From Acanthornis magna (taxonomy: Eukaryota > Chordata > Aves > Passeriformes > Acanthizidae), in contig JAWUZG010000056.1 of assembly GCA_036785705.1 (NCBI GenBank), forward strand, positions 13,834,001 to 13,898,000: a stretch of DNA of 64,000 nt, in the 5' to 3' direction. The notes below the pieces were generated by a model. It was not told the origin of the DNA and searched no databases. It saw only the letters and a list, made by a program, of their open reading frames with translations. Both the position numbers and the translations under genes were made by a program. Shown one piece after another: positions 1-15,200 of the stretch (the first letter of the stretch is position 1; every line of letters begins with the position of its first letter).

Positions 1-3000
1 CTTTAACTCTAGAGCCATCTTTTACCTGCAAACTTAATTGTGTTCCTTTAAGAAGATATAATTAAGTATCCTCATGGCAGACCATCAGTTTTAACAAAAC
101 ATCTCTAGAGCAGATAGACATCATTACTAATACAATTCTTTGAGGTGCAGGCAGGAAAATAAATTGGTTGTCATTGGGACATCATCAATATAATGAACAT
201 CTGACATGTAGACTCTGTTTCAGATGACACAGACATAGATGAGCAGGAAAAATTGTTAATAAGAACTGCAGACAGGACATTGCAGACTGTATCTGTCTCG
301 TGAAATGTTATTTGCTGCCAACACATTGCAGTAAAGAAGGACTGTTCTACCTGGGAATAGATGAGAAAAATAAAGTGAAGAGTCACTTTCAGGCATGTCC
401 TGAGAAACTGTTCAATAACACAGTTTGAATCTTTGGCTTTTTTAACTGCATCTTGGTGGCTCCTTTCATTTCAGGGAGGAAATTGGTAGTTTGCCTGTTT
501 TTTATTTCCATTTACCACTACAGCAAAATTGAACCTTTGAGTTTTGGACCTATACCGTCTCCAACAGAAATCAGTAGCTAACATTGTCATTCAGACAAAC
601 ACAAAGCAGAGCTGGTTGAAGTTTTGTAAAGCCTACGGGGAAATTTTGACATGCAGAAGTGAATACCCTCAGCTGTCTTGGGGATTTCCGGCAGCATCTG
701 CAGGATGTGAGGAAAAAATTCCAGGGCTGAAAACAGCTGAAAATGTTCTACAATGGAGTCCCAGCTCAGCACTCTTCAGTCTCACTTGTCTTACGTGGAT
801 TTAAGCATGTGTTAATTGTTAAGGGTAAATGTTTAATCCGAAAAGGACCCACTGCTTTTCCAAGCAGGACCATAGCTCCTTTTCTGTTTCATAAATTATT
901 TGGGAAGTGAACCTACATTCTTTCAAGTCTTTTCTCCCAATATTCATTAACAAGCTTGGACGGTATGTACTCTTTGAATCAATTGTTTCTTATTCAATTC
1001 ACATCATGAGTGAACTGAACCACACAATATAATTCTTTTTCCCAGTTTTAGATGACTGAAACACAATGAAGGAGAAAATTTTCTTTACTTGGAAGAGTTT
1101 TAGCTCATGTCAAAAGGATTAGGGGATCATGTCAAGGGGTTTATCAACACACACAGATCCCCACTTGTCACGATACGTGTGAGCTGAAGCCCCACAAGTT
1201 GGAGCAAAGTAGAAGCAACACCACCAGGAAGAACCTTTATGCAAGCAGAGCAGTTTGAAGCACACCCTGTGCACACCCTGAGCTTATCAGGAGGTATAAA
1301 TAACCCTCCTCATGGAGAGCATTTGGCCAGAGAAACCATGGCAGACAGAGTCAAAGTTTACAGGGAACGTGAAAGAGATACAGGATCAAAAGCTCAGATA
1401 AACATCCTAGCATTTAGGAACTAATGTGGATACTCTCCAAAGTTCTCCAAGCCATCCAGGCCCAGCTCATTCACCTCGTGGTGTCAGGAGAAATGGTCCT
1501 CTCACAAGGCTGCTGGTGCTTCCTGTTGTTTGACAGGCAGGAAATAGAATCCAATGAGCCTGTCTCACTGGAGTTCATAGTTTTTGGTAGGACAGAGAAT
1601 CAGAAAGTGCAGAGGCAGAGCTAGAATGTAAAGCAGAGTGCTGGGAGTGGGGTGATTGGGGAAGAAGGGATATTGAGAAAGAAAGTTAATCAAGTTTTCT
1701 AATGACACAGAAACGTGCCAGTTTTGAAAGGTAGCACACGTGGGGATGGGATGCTCTGCCAGGTAGCAGCAGGATGTGCTTCTGGAAGAGCAACTCAGCC
1801 CAGTCAGTGGTCCAGCCCAGGTAAAAACATTCTCCTGTGACTGAGGAATGCAGCAGGATGAGAGACTCTTTGAAATGAGAGGCTGCAAATGCAGTTCTAA
1901 AATGATTTTTCCATGTGAGAATCCCAAACCAGTAACATTAATCTTGGTGCTGTTGTCACTTCTCAGTGTATCTGGCATTTTGGAAAGGCTCATCATCCAT
2001 TGTTTTTTTAAATTATTATTTATTTTTTTATCTTTCAGGGCTCTAATTGGGCTGGCAGTGCTTGTCTGGCATCCCTTTATTGCCCCAGGGTAAGAGGGCA
2101 GCAGCCACTGCCCACAGTGACAGATCCAGCTGTGTACAGCTGTTGTTTTCCTACAGCCAGAGCAAACGGAGCTTTCTTTGTGTGCAAGTCTGAGGCTGTG
2201 TACACGTGTGTGAACGCTCCAAAAGCAAACAACTCACCTTTAGAAAGCCAAATTCCAAGCAAGAAATGAGCTCAGCAGCTGTGAAAGGTGTCTCTGTGTT
2301 TCATTGTGGGTAAAAGTACAACCCACAGTGACTCAAACCTCAGGATGTGGTGGGAAACCAAGAAAAGAAAGATAGAGAGTGGGGGAGAAAGAAGAAAAAA
2401 ACAGCCTTCTCAGGATGAGGAGTCCAGACATGCCAGATTTCTTTGGCACAGGCATTGCTGTCATGAGCCTTGCAGACGTTTAGTGTTTGAGTCCCTTTCT
2501 TTTCATTGGCTCTGAGCACGAAGATTTTGAGAACAGTATCACAAAGGGTTTCAGGTTGCAGAGCTGACCAGCGAGTGCCACAAACAGCATCTCCTTCAGA
2601 GGATCACAGTGCAGGCAGGAACCTGTCACCGAGGGCTGTCACCAATCTGTCATTAACCTGCATCTCCTCGCTGTGACATAAACGTCAATGATCATTTTCC
2701 TCCACATCAGCCCTTTCTTAAACTCTCCTGGGAGAGCAGGAGGCAGCCACAGGAAGGACAGGGTCTTGGCAGTGAAAAGGGGAAAGGGACAATCTAATCT
2801 GGAAGCTGAATACTAAAAGTAGGCATCGATTTCCTATCACAGAGGTGACGTGTTTGAATTTGCTGCGCCGCTTTAGATTTAAAGGCATTTACCCAGTCAC
2901 AGGGACTACCAGGTGTGCTATGTTCAGATGAAATAATGCTTCAGGATTTGTTCCAAGGCCCTGGATTCCACTCCACCAGCTCCAGCCACCTGGCTCAGGC

Positions 3001-6000
3001 ATAGCTTCTTTCTGAAGTGATTTGAAACTTGGTGGCCTCGGTGTTTCTCCTGTGATGCTGTCAGATATTAAGCTATAGCAGCACAAGCTCAGGCATGAGG
3101 AAGAAACTAAACTATCCTAAACTATCCTGTCACAGACAGCACCTAACAGAACAGGTCTTTTTTCTACTGAACGTGTGTACTCTTGACTTGCAGTGGAAGA
3201 AGAGTGCAGCCACAAGGTGTGTGGAGAGCAGAATGGCGCAAAAAATGAAGAGAATAAGAAATGGAGCAAATCAAGAGAAGGCTGCGTGGGCTGGTCTCGG
3301 GTGTTCACTAGAAGGAATGTTATAGGATCTCCTGTCAGGTCTAATCCAACCTATTGAGGTGACAGATGCTGATTCAGCACAGAGAAATATTTATTTTAAT
3401 ATTCAGATGTTCTCATTCGCACTTATGTAGGTGTGTGGGTACCACACATATGTAACATGAATGTGTTTGTTTATCAGTGCCTTTCCTGAATGGCTGTGGC
3501 TCTTTAACAACTCTATCTTCTTATCTCCACAAGTAAATAACAAAGTTAGACCTAATCCCTAGTTATATTCTGAAGACCAAAAACCCTCTGAAGTATGGAT
3601 GTCTTTAATTAGAATAAAAGCCAAACAGAGCAATCAAAAGAAAACAAGGGGGTTGATGGAGTCTCTTTACCCATCTACTTGCTGGTGCTTAGGAGCAGAA
3701 CTGAGTAAATGTTCATTGCAAACATTTGATTTTAGACCTTTCTAGCTTTTCATGGTATCCTGCAATTATTTTTGTACACATTTTTTGTACACATTTATAT
3801 TCTTTTGTATATATATTTTGTATAAATGTGCTTCACCACCCTGGTAATAAAATAATGTTTAGCTGTGTTCAGGGCTGTTAAAGGCATTTGTTTGACATTC
3901 AGTATCCAAGTATATGTTTATACTTGGAGAGCTGAAAACACTGTAAGAGGGTGAAAAATCAGAGATCCCTAGGTGATCACATGAGCACTTGCCTAAATTG
4001 TTAGAAGGATGCAAGAGTGGATGGCATGACCCAGTGCTCTTTTAGTATAAAGCAATGGATGGTTTCAAATTTCTTATTATAATATATATAATATAATATT
4101 TCTTTTTTTTTCTGATTCTGATGAAGTCATACTGTTAATATAGTGTTAATATACATTGTTAATAGCATAATCTGTATTCAAAAGATATTTTACCTTTTCT
4201 CATTTCTTTTTCAGGTGATTTTCATTGGAACTAAGTAGTCCCTTGTTGTAATGCAACTGTCTCCGGGATTAAACACTTCTGGTTAACTCCAGCCCAGAAG
4301 CAAATCAGATCTGTTTCTTAGACAAAAAAAGGAAAATCAAGAGAAAAGTATTGGATGGAAGGAAAGAATTTGATTTGTGAGTGATCTCTTCAGAAAGTAC
4401 CATGAGATCTTAAAGAAGGCAGCAGGATTAGAGTTCCTATTGCTTGTGAATTGCCTGACCTGCATGAGTGAGCTTTAAGGAGAGCAGTAATGAAGAAATA
4501 AAACAGCTTACAAGCTACATCAGCCCTGGAAAATAGAAGCATTTCACAAACGGTTTCATCATCTTTGACTGGTGACACCCAACGGTGATGTACAATTACT
4601 TCTTGTTGTAGTTCTTTTCTGTATCTGAAACACAAAGCCTTCACTTTAAACCTGGTTAAAGAGAAAAACAAGAGAATGCAGCGATTTCTAAACTAGCCAT
4701 TAGCTCAGCAGCAGGGTTTTCTCAGGCAGTTTTGATAGAGGCAAAAAAAATTTGAAAAAGAGAACAGTTTAAACTTTTGCCTCAGGGGTTGGAAACCTAT
4801 TTTTCAGGCTGTTTAACTGTCCTTCTCAGTGCATCTGTTCAAATTAGCTTCAGACAGTGAAATAAATAGGAAATATGGCCCAAGGGTCCTTGGTTTTGTC
4901 AGAAGGGACTCAGAAAGAAGTGGAGAAGAAGAAGGAAGTCTGGTTTCATGAAGGCCTGCTGGGACTTTTTGCTGAAAAAAAAAAATTAAATCAAGGCTGA
5001 CTGAGGGTAAGTTCATTCAATCATCACAAACACCCCAGTGGACAAGAAAACCCTGATTGTGATGATAGTGGGTGGAAAGTCCAAGACAAGACGTGGTATG
5101 AACTTCCCCAGGCTTGAAATCAGAGTTTCAACAAAGGAAAAAGAATGCCAAGTAAATCTGGGAAATAGGTTCAGGGAAGGGGGGAAAGAAAAGGTTATTT
5201 GGTCTCAGTACGGAGTGGCAAAGCAGCTGCAACAGATGTGCTAACGGGGCACATCTGGGCACTGTGAGTCAGACATTGAGATCTGAGTGTCTCTTCGTGT
5301 TACAAGACGTTACTGTTGAGTCTAGAGAACAAAATGAAGCTTGGGCACTCACACATTTCAGCTCAATAGAACACCTTTTCTCAGGCAGCATTTTGAGCAG
5401 CTCTGTCCCAATAAACCCTGCTCATGACAAAATCCTGGATACTTGTTCCTCTTCTCTCAGAGAGAGCTACCAGATCATGGAAGTGTCTTTGTTTCCAGGC
5501 TCCTTTTGTACTCATCTCCTCTCTACTCATTTTCACAAGAAAACCCTTCATCATTGCATTGATGTAAAATATTTGCATGTCACTGATATGATTAGGTGTA
5601 TTTATGACCATGACAAGAAGCAATGGCATCTCCTCACCTTTGTAAGGCTTCCCTCACCCCCTGATTCCCATGGTTTGACACCTGGAAATTCAGTTTACCT
5701 GCTGTTCCTCTGGATCCTCTGCGTGCATGAATCAGGCTGTTATCAACAAGAGGAGCTTATCTCTCCTCCTTTATTGGATCTGGAGTTGCTAATACATCCA
5801 TCACCCTTATATCACAGAAAACAATTAACAGATGTTTGTGTTCATTAAAGAATCAGTTTCTCTTGGTTTAGTGTTTGTTTCTCACTGCACAGAGCCTTGC
5901 ACAGCACACCTCAGGTCCAGAGTTCTTCTGGGCCACCTAGAACATCCTCCAGATCAAGCATGAAAGGCATTCCTGGAAGCAACATAATTAAGAAATATTT

Positions 6001-6213
6001 ATGTCATGAACATATTTTGCTGTCACTGATGATTTTCCTCTAGCACATTTCAAAGTGCCTAAAATCAGCATGGAAATCTGCAGACAAAAGAGACTTAATT
6101 AATCCTATTTTTGTCTAATTTGCACCTCCAGGACATTTTGTGAGTAATAAAATGCACTTCACAGCTCTCTCTGGCATGTACTATAATTATGATCAACATT
6201 TCTATGTATCATA

Positions 6214-6246
6214 ATGATGATGATGATGATGATGATGATAATGATG
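6214..6246. repeat. ATG/GAT trinucleotide microsatellite
   Basis: About ten ATG/GAT units run here, with one ATA interruption near the right end. The poly-aspartate reading in one frame is a by-product; no gene is supported here. Confidence 0.95.
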
Positions 6247-9200
6247 GCTACTGTTTCCCACCTCTTTGCTGCAGGAAAAGAGCTGACTGCAACAGGATGT
6301 GCTGGGAGTTAGATTCATTCCTAGATTTATTCCTCCCCTCTCTCAGAGGTAAAATAGGTCAATATTCTATTATAGTCCAAATATTATTAATTTCCTGTCC
6401 TCATATATTTTGATATTCCAGTGCAAAAGCCCCACAAAAAAATCAAAATTGAACTTTAGAAACATGACTTATTTCAAGTGTAATTTTAAAAGTTTTCTCA
6501 ATCCATATTTTCCATCTTTTCCTCCAGGTTTCTTGTCTACGCGCACTTTGCTTTCTCACCAGAACGTAAAAGGGAAAACAAAAACTGAGGACTGAAAATG
6601 GAAGAAAACAACACCTTTTTGACAGGTGTGTCTTTCCTGGAGTTGTTGTAAGCCACATAATCCAACATCTTGGGCTTTCTTTTGGGAGAAGAAAAGAAAT
6701 TGCCAGTGTGAGGGTATTTTCTGGGCAGAGCAAACCTCTTAGGAGGCAGTCACATATATTAAAGCAGAACTACTATAAATGTCCTGTGCATTTATTCAGA
6801 TGATTCTTACCAAGAGCATTTGTGAGGTTTTGCTGCCTTCTCTGACAGAAGAGAAACTGCAACAAAGGGAAGAAATTCTGTGTCCAAGGTTAAAGCTATC
6901 TGTAGGAAAGAATGAATACGACACTGAGGAATGAATATCCCATTTCAGCGAGGCCTGAATCATTATCTGCAACATTTTGGGTGACTCAGTGTATTTTCTG
7001 AGCTTATTCTTGCCTCTCACTCCTTTCTCCACTGTACCTGAAGCTTTTCATCCTGCTGATTGTAGGATCAATCAGGTGTAGGTGGACCTTGGGCTGGGGA
7101 TGAGAGGTACATGGCAAAAAATCCGCAAGAAACAGAGCTAATTTTTAGATTAAATGACTGGATTTTGGAGTTAATAACTGGGACAATGAAAAGAATATAA
7201 TCCCCTCCCAGGAGCAGCCTTCTTTCCCCAGGCCCGCTGTGGAAATATATTGCTCCTCACTGGGAAATAAAGCTGTGAACACATTGTTAAAAATAGGATG
7301 GAACAACGTCTTAACCTTTTGATTTAAACATGAGAACAGAATTTTCAGGATTAAGCATATTAATTATTCCACTGATATGTGATATTTGCTGTCGAGGGTC
7401 AAATATTTGAAAGCAGTCTCTGGTTCTTTTTACTTACAGTCTACTACAGAAACAATTAATTATAAACATAAGCTAGATGTAAGAGGGGAGAGAGAAAATT
7501 AACAGCTGGAGTGGGTAACGAAAAGAGAGAAGTGTGAGGAAATGAAATGGAAAAATACACATAACCATATTTGCTGCAGAGATAACAAGGAGAAGAGTAT
7601 GAACTTGTATTCTTTGAATATGTTCTTGTTCACAGGACCGTGGAATTTTTATTCACCATCATTTCCTTCTCCAAGGTATCAATTTTTACTTGAAATCTTG
7701 ATATTTCACATAATTTACATCCTAGAGAATCTTCATTCCCTGCTCTTCCTCCTGATGTGTGTGATGAGAGTTAAAATATCTATATTTTATAAAAATTAAA
7801 TGAAAAATCCAAATCTATAACAAATCCATAAAAAATATGACTGATAATCCACAACACGATAAAATCACATTTTCATGCCCTTATCACGCTGGGTTTTTTA
7901 TTTGTTCATCCTGCCAGTCATTTCCTCTATGAGGGAGGAGGGCAAACAGAGACATCAGATAAATGGCTGGAGATGGCTGGAAATGGCTAATGCAAAAAAT
8001 AATGATAGCTCAGACTGTCTCTTTATGGAGCTCACACCCCAGCTCATGCTTATGGAATTAATTATTATATTGTGGATCTTGTTTGTCAAGCACCATTCAC
8101 AGGAGTCCTCATTGCCCCAGAGCAGTGTAGCTAAATCCCAGCTATGGAACTAAATCGGCAAACTCTTCAAAACTGCTTGAAAAGTAAGTATTCGGTCAAA
8201 GGTACAGGTGAAAAGGCTGAATGGGCTGATGAAAGGTATTCCCCAAATGAAGGAAATCCTGTCCAGATGAAGAGGTCACTTCATCTGCAAGCCTTAGGCA
8301 CTGCAGGGATAATAATCCCCAGGTTCGTGCGTTAACGGGAGAATAAAAGACAAATGGAGCCATTTGTCATTTATTTCCAAATAAATGCAAGTTCATTTTG
8401 CACAAAACCTTCACCCTGTCTCAACAGGCAGATCCTAGAGGGTAATTTCAGGGCAGATTTCCATGTTGTGTGCTCACTCAAGGTTTGTGTGAGTTTCTGC
8501 TTTGCTTTTTCACAGCACAGCATTGGGCTGCTCAGAGACTGGCTGGTGCTTTTTATTTTATGACGCTACTTTTGGTGAACAAAGCTCTTTAAGAATTCCA
8601 AAAATGGTTTTCTTGTGAAGAGATGTCCTTAGGTTAAGAGAAAGACCTACAGCGATGTTGTGGATGGTGAAGGAAGCAAATGTAGGTGTGTTTTTACTGC
8701 CTTGGCACAAGCCTGAGGATGATGTGAATGCGCAAAGGCTGAGGTTGAATTAGCGGAAATGAGACCCATGAATTGATTAAAGCACTTTGCTGATATGCAG
8801 GGAGGGACACACAGACCTGCTGGAGAATGGTTGGATCTGCCCACCTGCGGGCAGGAGAGAGGTGCTGATGACTCCCAGCCCCACGGCAGCAGCCTGGGAA
8901 GGGCCAAAGAGCACCAATTAATCTGCAATCAAGCAGCTCGAGGCAGAGCTGGCCAGAGGGATTGGCCCAGAAGGGCTGTGGCAAAAGGGAGGTTTGGTTT
9001 GCCTGGAGGAGGGAGTTCCTAGGCTGTGTTCCCTGCAGGAAGGCTTGGAGGACTCCTGGGCTGGGACCATCAGCTCTCCTACTCCATCCCAAGGGCAGCT
9101 TCTCAGAAAGGAGCTCTGAATGGCTACTTATTTTTAAGGGTGAGTAATTTTGAGGTTTAAGTACTATGCTCATTTTCTATAGCTGTGATAGAGCCACTTT

Positions 9201-12200
9201 CTAGTCCTTGAGTTGAAGCCTGGTCTGTGTTTTTTGCCTGCTAGAGTTTTTCCAGGTTGGCTACTTTGCATCCATGGGGATGGAGCAACAAGTGCTCCAG
9301 CTCTTTTCAAATAAATCCCAATTTATCCACCTTCCTTGGCAATATTGGCACTAGAGAGAAATAGCAACAGCTCTTCAGCTGCCTGGGCTTTTTGTGAGCT
9401 CCCATGTACCAAGGTTAAGCTGTTGGGATCCTTGCTGTAGGTATCTAAACATGAACATCTGAAAGCTGTGGAAGTGGGGCCCAGGCTCTAGAAGAGCTCG
9501 ATGCTCTGCTGAAGAAGCAGCCACTTCATCCTCTGGTCACTGCTGAGATTTGAGGGTCTGCATCTCCTCTGGAGCAGTGGTGGCAGTGAAGGAGGGGCTG
9601 GAGAGTTGAGGGACTCCTCTTTTCACTTTTCCAGTGCTCACCAGAAAGTGTTTGAGGGCCCTCCAGAGGAGAGGGAGAAAAAAACACAAACAAGAGAGCC
9701 CAAAAAACAAACAATCTGGTTTCTGTAGTCCACTGCTGAAAAACAAATCAGTGCCTCTGGTCTGTGGCGATAAGGAGGATTTGGGATACAGATACACTCT
9801 GGTTTCTGGTTTCCCAAAGAATCTAAAGCAGAGGCCAGGTAATAACTAAAAAAAGAAACACACACAAGCCCTTATAAAGCTCTAGGCTTGTGGGCTGTTT
9901 TGCTGTTTCCCTGCCTCCTCAAGCCCAACACACCTTCAGACATTCCTGCCTGAGGTAGTTATAAAAAAACCCCAAAACCCATGTCTAATTTGGATTGAGA
10001 GAGCCCAGTCCTATCCTAAACAAACACTGCTGCCTGGGATTGCTTGCCAGACAGTTGGCATATCTCGCAGATTAGCTAACGCTAACAATAGCATGTTTCA
10101 AGAAGGAGAAGAAGCTGAGCTTGGCCTCCCTGGCCAGCTGGAATGGCAGCGTGGGGATGTGTGCCCATCTGAGCCCCTCCTCTGGAGGGAAAGGATTGGC
10201 AGAGAGCAGGTTGTTCAACCCCAGCACTGAACCCTGCGTGGAGGTGGTTTGCAAGCTGAGCTGGGAGAATAATTCCACTACAAATTGCTCCAAGTGTTAG
10301 AGCTCCAGGGAGCAGATTTAATAGCTGCCTTCCACTCCTGCATTGGTTCGTCAGACTCTGGTTTATGGGCACAGCTGGGTGATGGGGAGAGAAGCCAGAG
10401 AGCGGAGGTTATCCTGCACTTAAATTTGCAGAAAAATTAGTTTGCACTTGTGCAGGCTTTCCTTTGTGTCGATTCATCCCTGTAAGTTTAGATGCATGGA
10501 GGAGAGAGGGGCACAGGCTGTGAGGGAGGAACTTTAATCCAGCTTGCCTGGATCAGGAATGTGGGAACCAGCACCAGGCAGACCTTACATGCTTTATGAA
10601 CAGGGAAACAGGGTTTCAGCAGCTCGGTCTGGAATTTGGGTGGCCACATGTAAACACCAGCTTAGCTTTCTGGGGGAAAAAAAAAAGTTAGGACTTCAAG
10701 CTTATATTTGTCTCGGATTTCAAATGGTGAAAGGGGGAGGGTGTATAAATGCCAACTCAGCAAAATAAATGGTTCACACAGAAAATCCAATGTCAGGAGT
10801 GAAACCTGACTCGCTGAGAGCCTCTTGTGTACTAAGTGCGTGTGCTGTGGTGACAGGAGAGTGTCCCTGCTGCCCTCATCCCAACACAATCAAAACCCTG
10901 CTTATTCAAGTGCTCGGAGATCAAAATGCCAAGAGCAAAGGAACAAAGGTATCTCTCTGAAGATGTGAATAAGTGGAAGCTGAAGTTTCAAATAGCAGCT
11001 TGGGGAGTGTGCAAGGCAAACAGCAGCAGTCCTTGCTGGAAGCCCAGCCCAGCCCATCTGCCTCACACCTGCAGGGCAGGTCTGGCTGCTGGGCAGTGCT
11101 GGCATCTCTTTTGGGAGGGAGGATCTGAGGGAGTCACCGCTCCAAATGGATCCGTGGGGTGGTGCTGGGAAGAAAGTACCTTTTAAGAGCATCTGTTTTT
11201 GTCAGCTTGTGTGGAAATGCTTATCTCACCTGGCAGGCTTTGCCAAGCCTCTCTTAGGAAACGCTTCCTTGACGTTCCCAAGATTTGTTTCCATTTTCTT
11301 CCCACTCGTTCCCATCCCCAATGGCAGGATCACCCTCTAGATCCCAAAGATGGTGAGCAAGGACCGGCAGAGCTTTTCCCAATAGTCATTCCTCTTGCCT
11401 TCAGCCCAGGGCTTGTGTGTAAGTCCTTTCTCACTGTGGAAAAAGCAGTGTAGTCCTGTAATGCCCACTGAAATGCTCATGGTGCTGGGATGGGCTCTGT
11501 CCCTCGCTTCTATCAAATTCAGTTCTTAACAAGACTGAAGTTTCCTCTTTCAGCTTCTGAGCAATGCAACTTCTCCAGCTCCAAATCTTTTAGTTGCTCA
11601 GCTATTGTTAACCATTAAAAATGGTCAGAAACTGGAAAAATCAAGACAAGGGAAACTATTAGGAACATGCTTGCAAAAGAGTACTCTTAAAACACCCCAG
11701 ACTGTAAACAGCTTCACCAAACAGAAACAGAGAAGTTGTTCAGATGGCAAAAATACTCTGCTTATCTAATACCTCCTCAGACCATTTCTAGGAGCCCAAG
11801 GCTGTGCAGGTTTCCACTTGCTCGTTCCCAAGCTTGGCCAGGTTTTCTGCTCTCCCAGCCCCTGATCCTGTGCCAGGCTTGGGTGATGCTCCCAAATCAT
11901 CCGTGTGGAGCTGCCTGCCCAGGCTGGGACTAGGCAGGGCTCCCTGCGAGCCCCCTGAGCCACCCTGCCTGGGAAGGGAGCTTTGTGAAGCTCTGCAAGG
12001 AAAGCTTGTCCATTACAGTCTGAGTGTCGCTGAAAATAATCCCTGGGAAATCTGGAACCTGCCAGAAAGCACTTCATAACTAAAATTGGAAATAATGTGG
12101 AAGTTTTTCCAGAGCCTTCGGAGTGCTGGTGTCCTTTGTCACAGCAGGTGTGGAGGTGTAGCCCCAGAAGGGAGGCAGTGAGCTGGGAGCAGGGGAGTGA

Positions 12201-15200
12201 TCCTTTCAGAAAGAAGTATGGAAGAGGGGATTGTCTCTTTATGGAGCAGAGGAGGCATCTCCACTGGTCAGGAGTGTGTGTGTGGAGTCAGAGGTCCCCT
12301 CCAGAGCTCAGAGCAGCTTCTGGCCCTTGCTCTCTCTGCTGTTGGCTGTTCTTGGTGGGACGACATCTGTGAAAGGACCTTTTAGAGCAAATTCAGCAAC
12401 ACTTACCTGAGATGCCCTTCTTTAGACTAATTTTGCAGTTTTGACTGTTTTGCTGTTGAACAAACTCCTAAGGTAAATGGAGCAAATCAAAGTGAACATT
12501 CCTGACAAATTAATGGGCAAACACATTAGCAGCTCTGAAATGATATGTCTGCACATCACATGAATTCATTTCACAGTGTTTATATATTTATGGAAATGGC
12601 TTTGAATTATACCCCCAGCTCTACCACAGATGATTTCTTCCTGCATTATGAAGCAGGTTATGTGGTGATAACTTCTAGACCCCTAAGAGCTACTGGAGCA
12701 TGTAATTATCTTGTTCCACTTATTAATGATGAAAGGTCTATGCACGTCCCAGAGAAGCTGTATGTACTATGCTCAGTAACCTAAAGAGGCTATATAAATT
12801 TAATTTAGTTTAAAATTTAGTTGATGATTCAAATAATCTTCAAATAGAGAATATAAATGTTTTAGGGCATTTAAGGCTTTTAAAAATTATTAATGGATCT
12901 GTAGTGCTGGAAATCTAAACTTAATTTTGTGGTGCTAAGATACGGAACTGAGAAAGCGGCCTAAAAGCAAAAGAAGCTGACCAGGCTCTACTCTGAAATG
13001 CATATTGCAAAAAACCATGAAGATAAAACAAATTAGGGCTCAGCCTTTTAATTGTGAAGTAATATTATTGGTAATGGAAGAAATGTTAAAAATGAGTTTC
13101 ATCTTGACCTCCTTGGAAGGCAGCCAATTTATGACATGCTGGGCTAGAGATCTGCAAACCTCCATTCCCCAACCTTCCTAAAATGGCATCACTCATTTGA
13201 TGATGTCTCCCAGCCATAATCCTGCTCCTCCAATCTGCCATAATAATGCTAATTAGTTCTGTATGTAAATAAACTATTGTTGACAGGACACTTTAAGCTA
13301 TTCACACATGACTCATGGAGGGAGAAAGAGAGAGAGGTTTTAAAAATGATTTATCCATAAACAGAGATTCCATATGTCCTAATCTGGCATGGATTTCTCT
13401 CCTTCTCTTTATAGCAAGGAATGTGTGTATGCCTGTATAGCAAGGCTATAATGTGACAATTTGTCTCAAAGGGAAACCAGGATTTATGGTACTTAGTGCA
13501 GACCACAGAGGTAAAATGAACAGCAGACTGTGTTTAATCATCTGAATTTTCAAATATTTCTTTTGCTTGGGTAAATGTGTCTTTGTTCCTTTTTGGAAAC
13601 GTGCTCAGCTGCAGGACTGGTTCCTGTAAAGGTGTCTGAAAATACTGCAGGCACTTTTAGTGAAATGCACCCAGGGAGTGTGAGAGGATCCATGGGTAGG
13701 GGACCCTCCTGCAGAAAAGGGTTGTAGCCCAAAATCTCTAGGCAAGATATTACCACATCCTCAAAGAAAATGCATGTGTTGGCTGTCCAGTGCACATTTC
13801 TGGAAATCAGGGTATATTGCACTGATCCCAGATAAATGCCATAGGAAATCCAGGCAGAGGAAAAGAGAGGAATTCTGATCAGTTAAATAGTATTTATTTC
13901 TCCTGCCGGGCCTGATCCTGAGGCCTTCAGGTGTACTATTCCAGCCTGGAGAGGAATTGTGCTGATATGAGTGTAGGGCAACTGTACCCTTAGCAGGGTT
14001 TGGAAATTTCACTGGGAATTACCCTTAGGCTGAAGTACCTTGTATCTGGATTTTATTTTTGCCCTTGTAGTCTGGACTGCAGTACATATTCTTACTGGTG
14101 GTACTGATTTTTCTCCCAATTTTTTCCTTTTGCCTCTTGCTTTCTCTTACACAGGGTCGCTCACATTACTCAGAGTAATTTCTGTAATTTGCTGATTCTA
14201 CTGTTATTTTAAACCAAACCCAGGGTTCTCATGACCACAAGATTTCGGAATATGGAGTTTTGGGGAAAACAAATAGAAATCATGGAATTTTGGGGCTTAG
14301 AAAATGGCACATGGATTACCTGAACACAGATAAGGCAGATTAACAACCCACAAACCAGTGGCAGGTGGTGTTTGTGCCTTCATAATTTGAACCAGACAAT
14401 GCTGCACATGTGACCCATAAAATGGGATGAGACAAAAGCACTACTGGCAGTGAGTTGTGATGACAGAACAAGAGGAGAAAAAGCTGAATTTTCAGCATGC
14501 AGGGGCAAAGCTGGCAACTGTGGAGAAAAAGGCCGGCTGTTTATTCGTGGCAGAGGTGCCAGCTTTGCTGCCAGTGGAATTGGAGCCTGTTTTCTTCCTC
14601 CAAAGAAAGAAATCTCTCCAGGGGTGACAGTGGCTTAATTGGGATGGCTTGTTCCAGCCTTTGGGCTGCGAGTCCTGCTGAGGCTGCCAATGAAGTGCCA
14701 GGGCAGAGGAGATTTGTCTGCTGAGAATTGGGCCAGGCACGGATGCTTTGGCACAGCTGCTTGTGGGAAAGGCAAGGCCAAAGCTACTTTTTCCTCCTCT
14801 CTTGAATTTTCAATGACTTTCCCCCTTCAGGCTGTGCAGGGAGAAGAAACAAAGGCACTGATCTGGCTGATGCAAAGGGAGGGATCTGTGAAATCTGAAA
14901 CTTTTGGAGCTCACTCATGTTGCTAAAATACATCACTATCTCTGTCCTTTATTTCCCACCAGGGCATTTCTGGCGTAAGCGTGGTGATAATAAAAATGAA
15001 ATAAAAGCAGATTTTTGTGAGGCAGAGCAGAAATCTGGGTGCGGAGCAGGAGCTGCCTTTGCCCAGCTCTGCTAAAACTTTCCTTTTCCCCCCTCTGTAA
15101 ACACTTGACAGCTTACAGAGGGATCATAGATTACATTTTCACGCTGTTGCCATTAATTAATGCTTGAAAGGTGAAATGAAGAGTTGGGTTGCTTGTGGGG

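Noticed and set aside
3290..3370. Possible CR1-like tail around GGTCTAATCCAACCT
   Set aside because: Only a few words match, and the usual upstream and terminal landmarks are missing.
6189..6413. Open frame with a run of aspartates
   Set aside because: The run is the GAT microsatellite. The rest shows no gene features.
8694..9173. 159-codon minus-strand frame in a G+C-richer patch
   Set aside because: No recognised domain; frames on the other strand overlap it.
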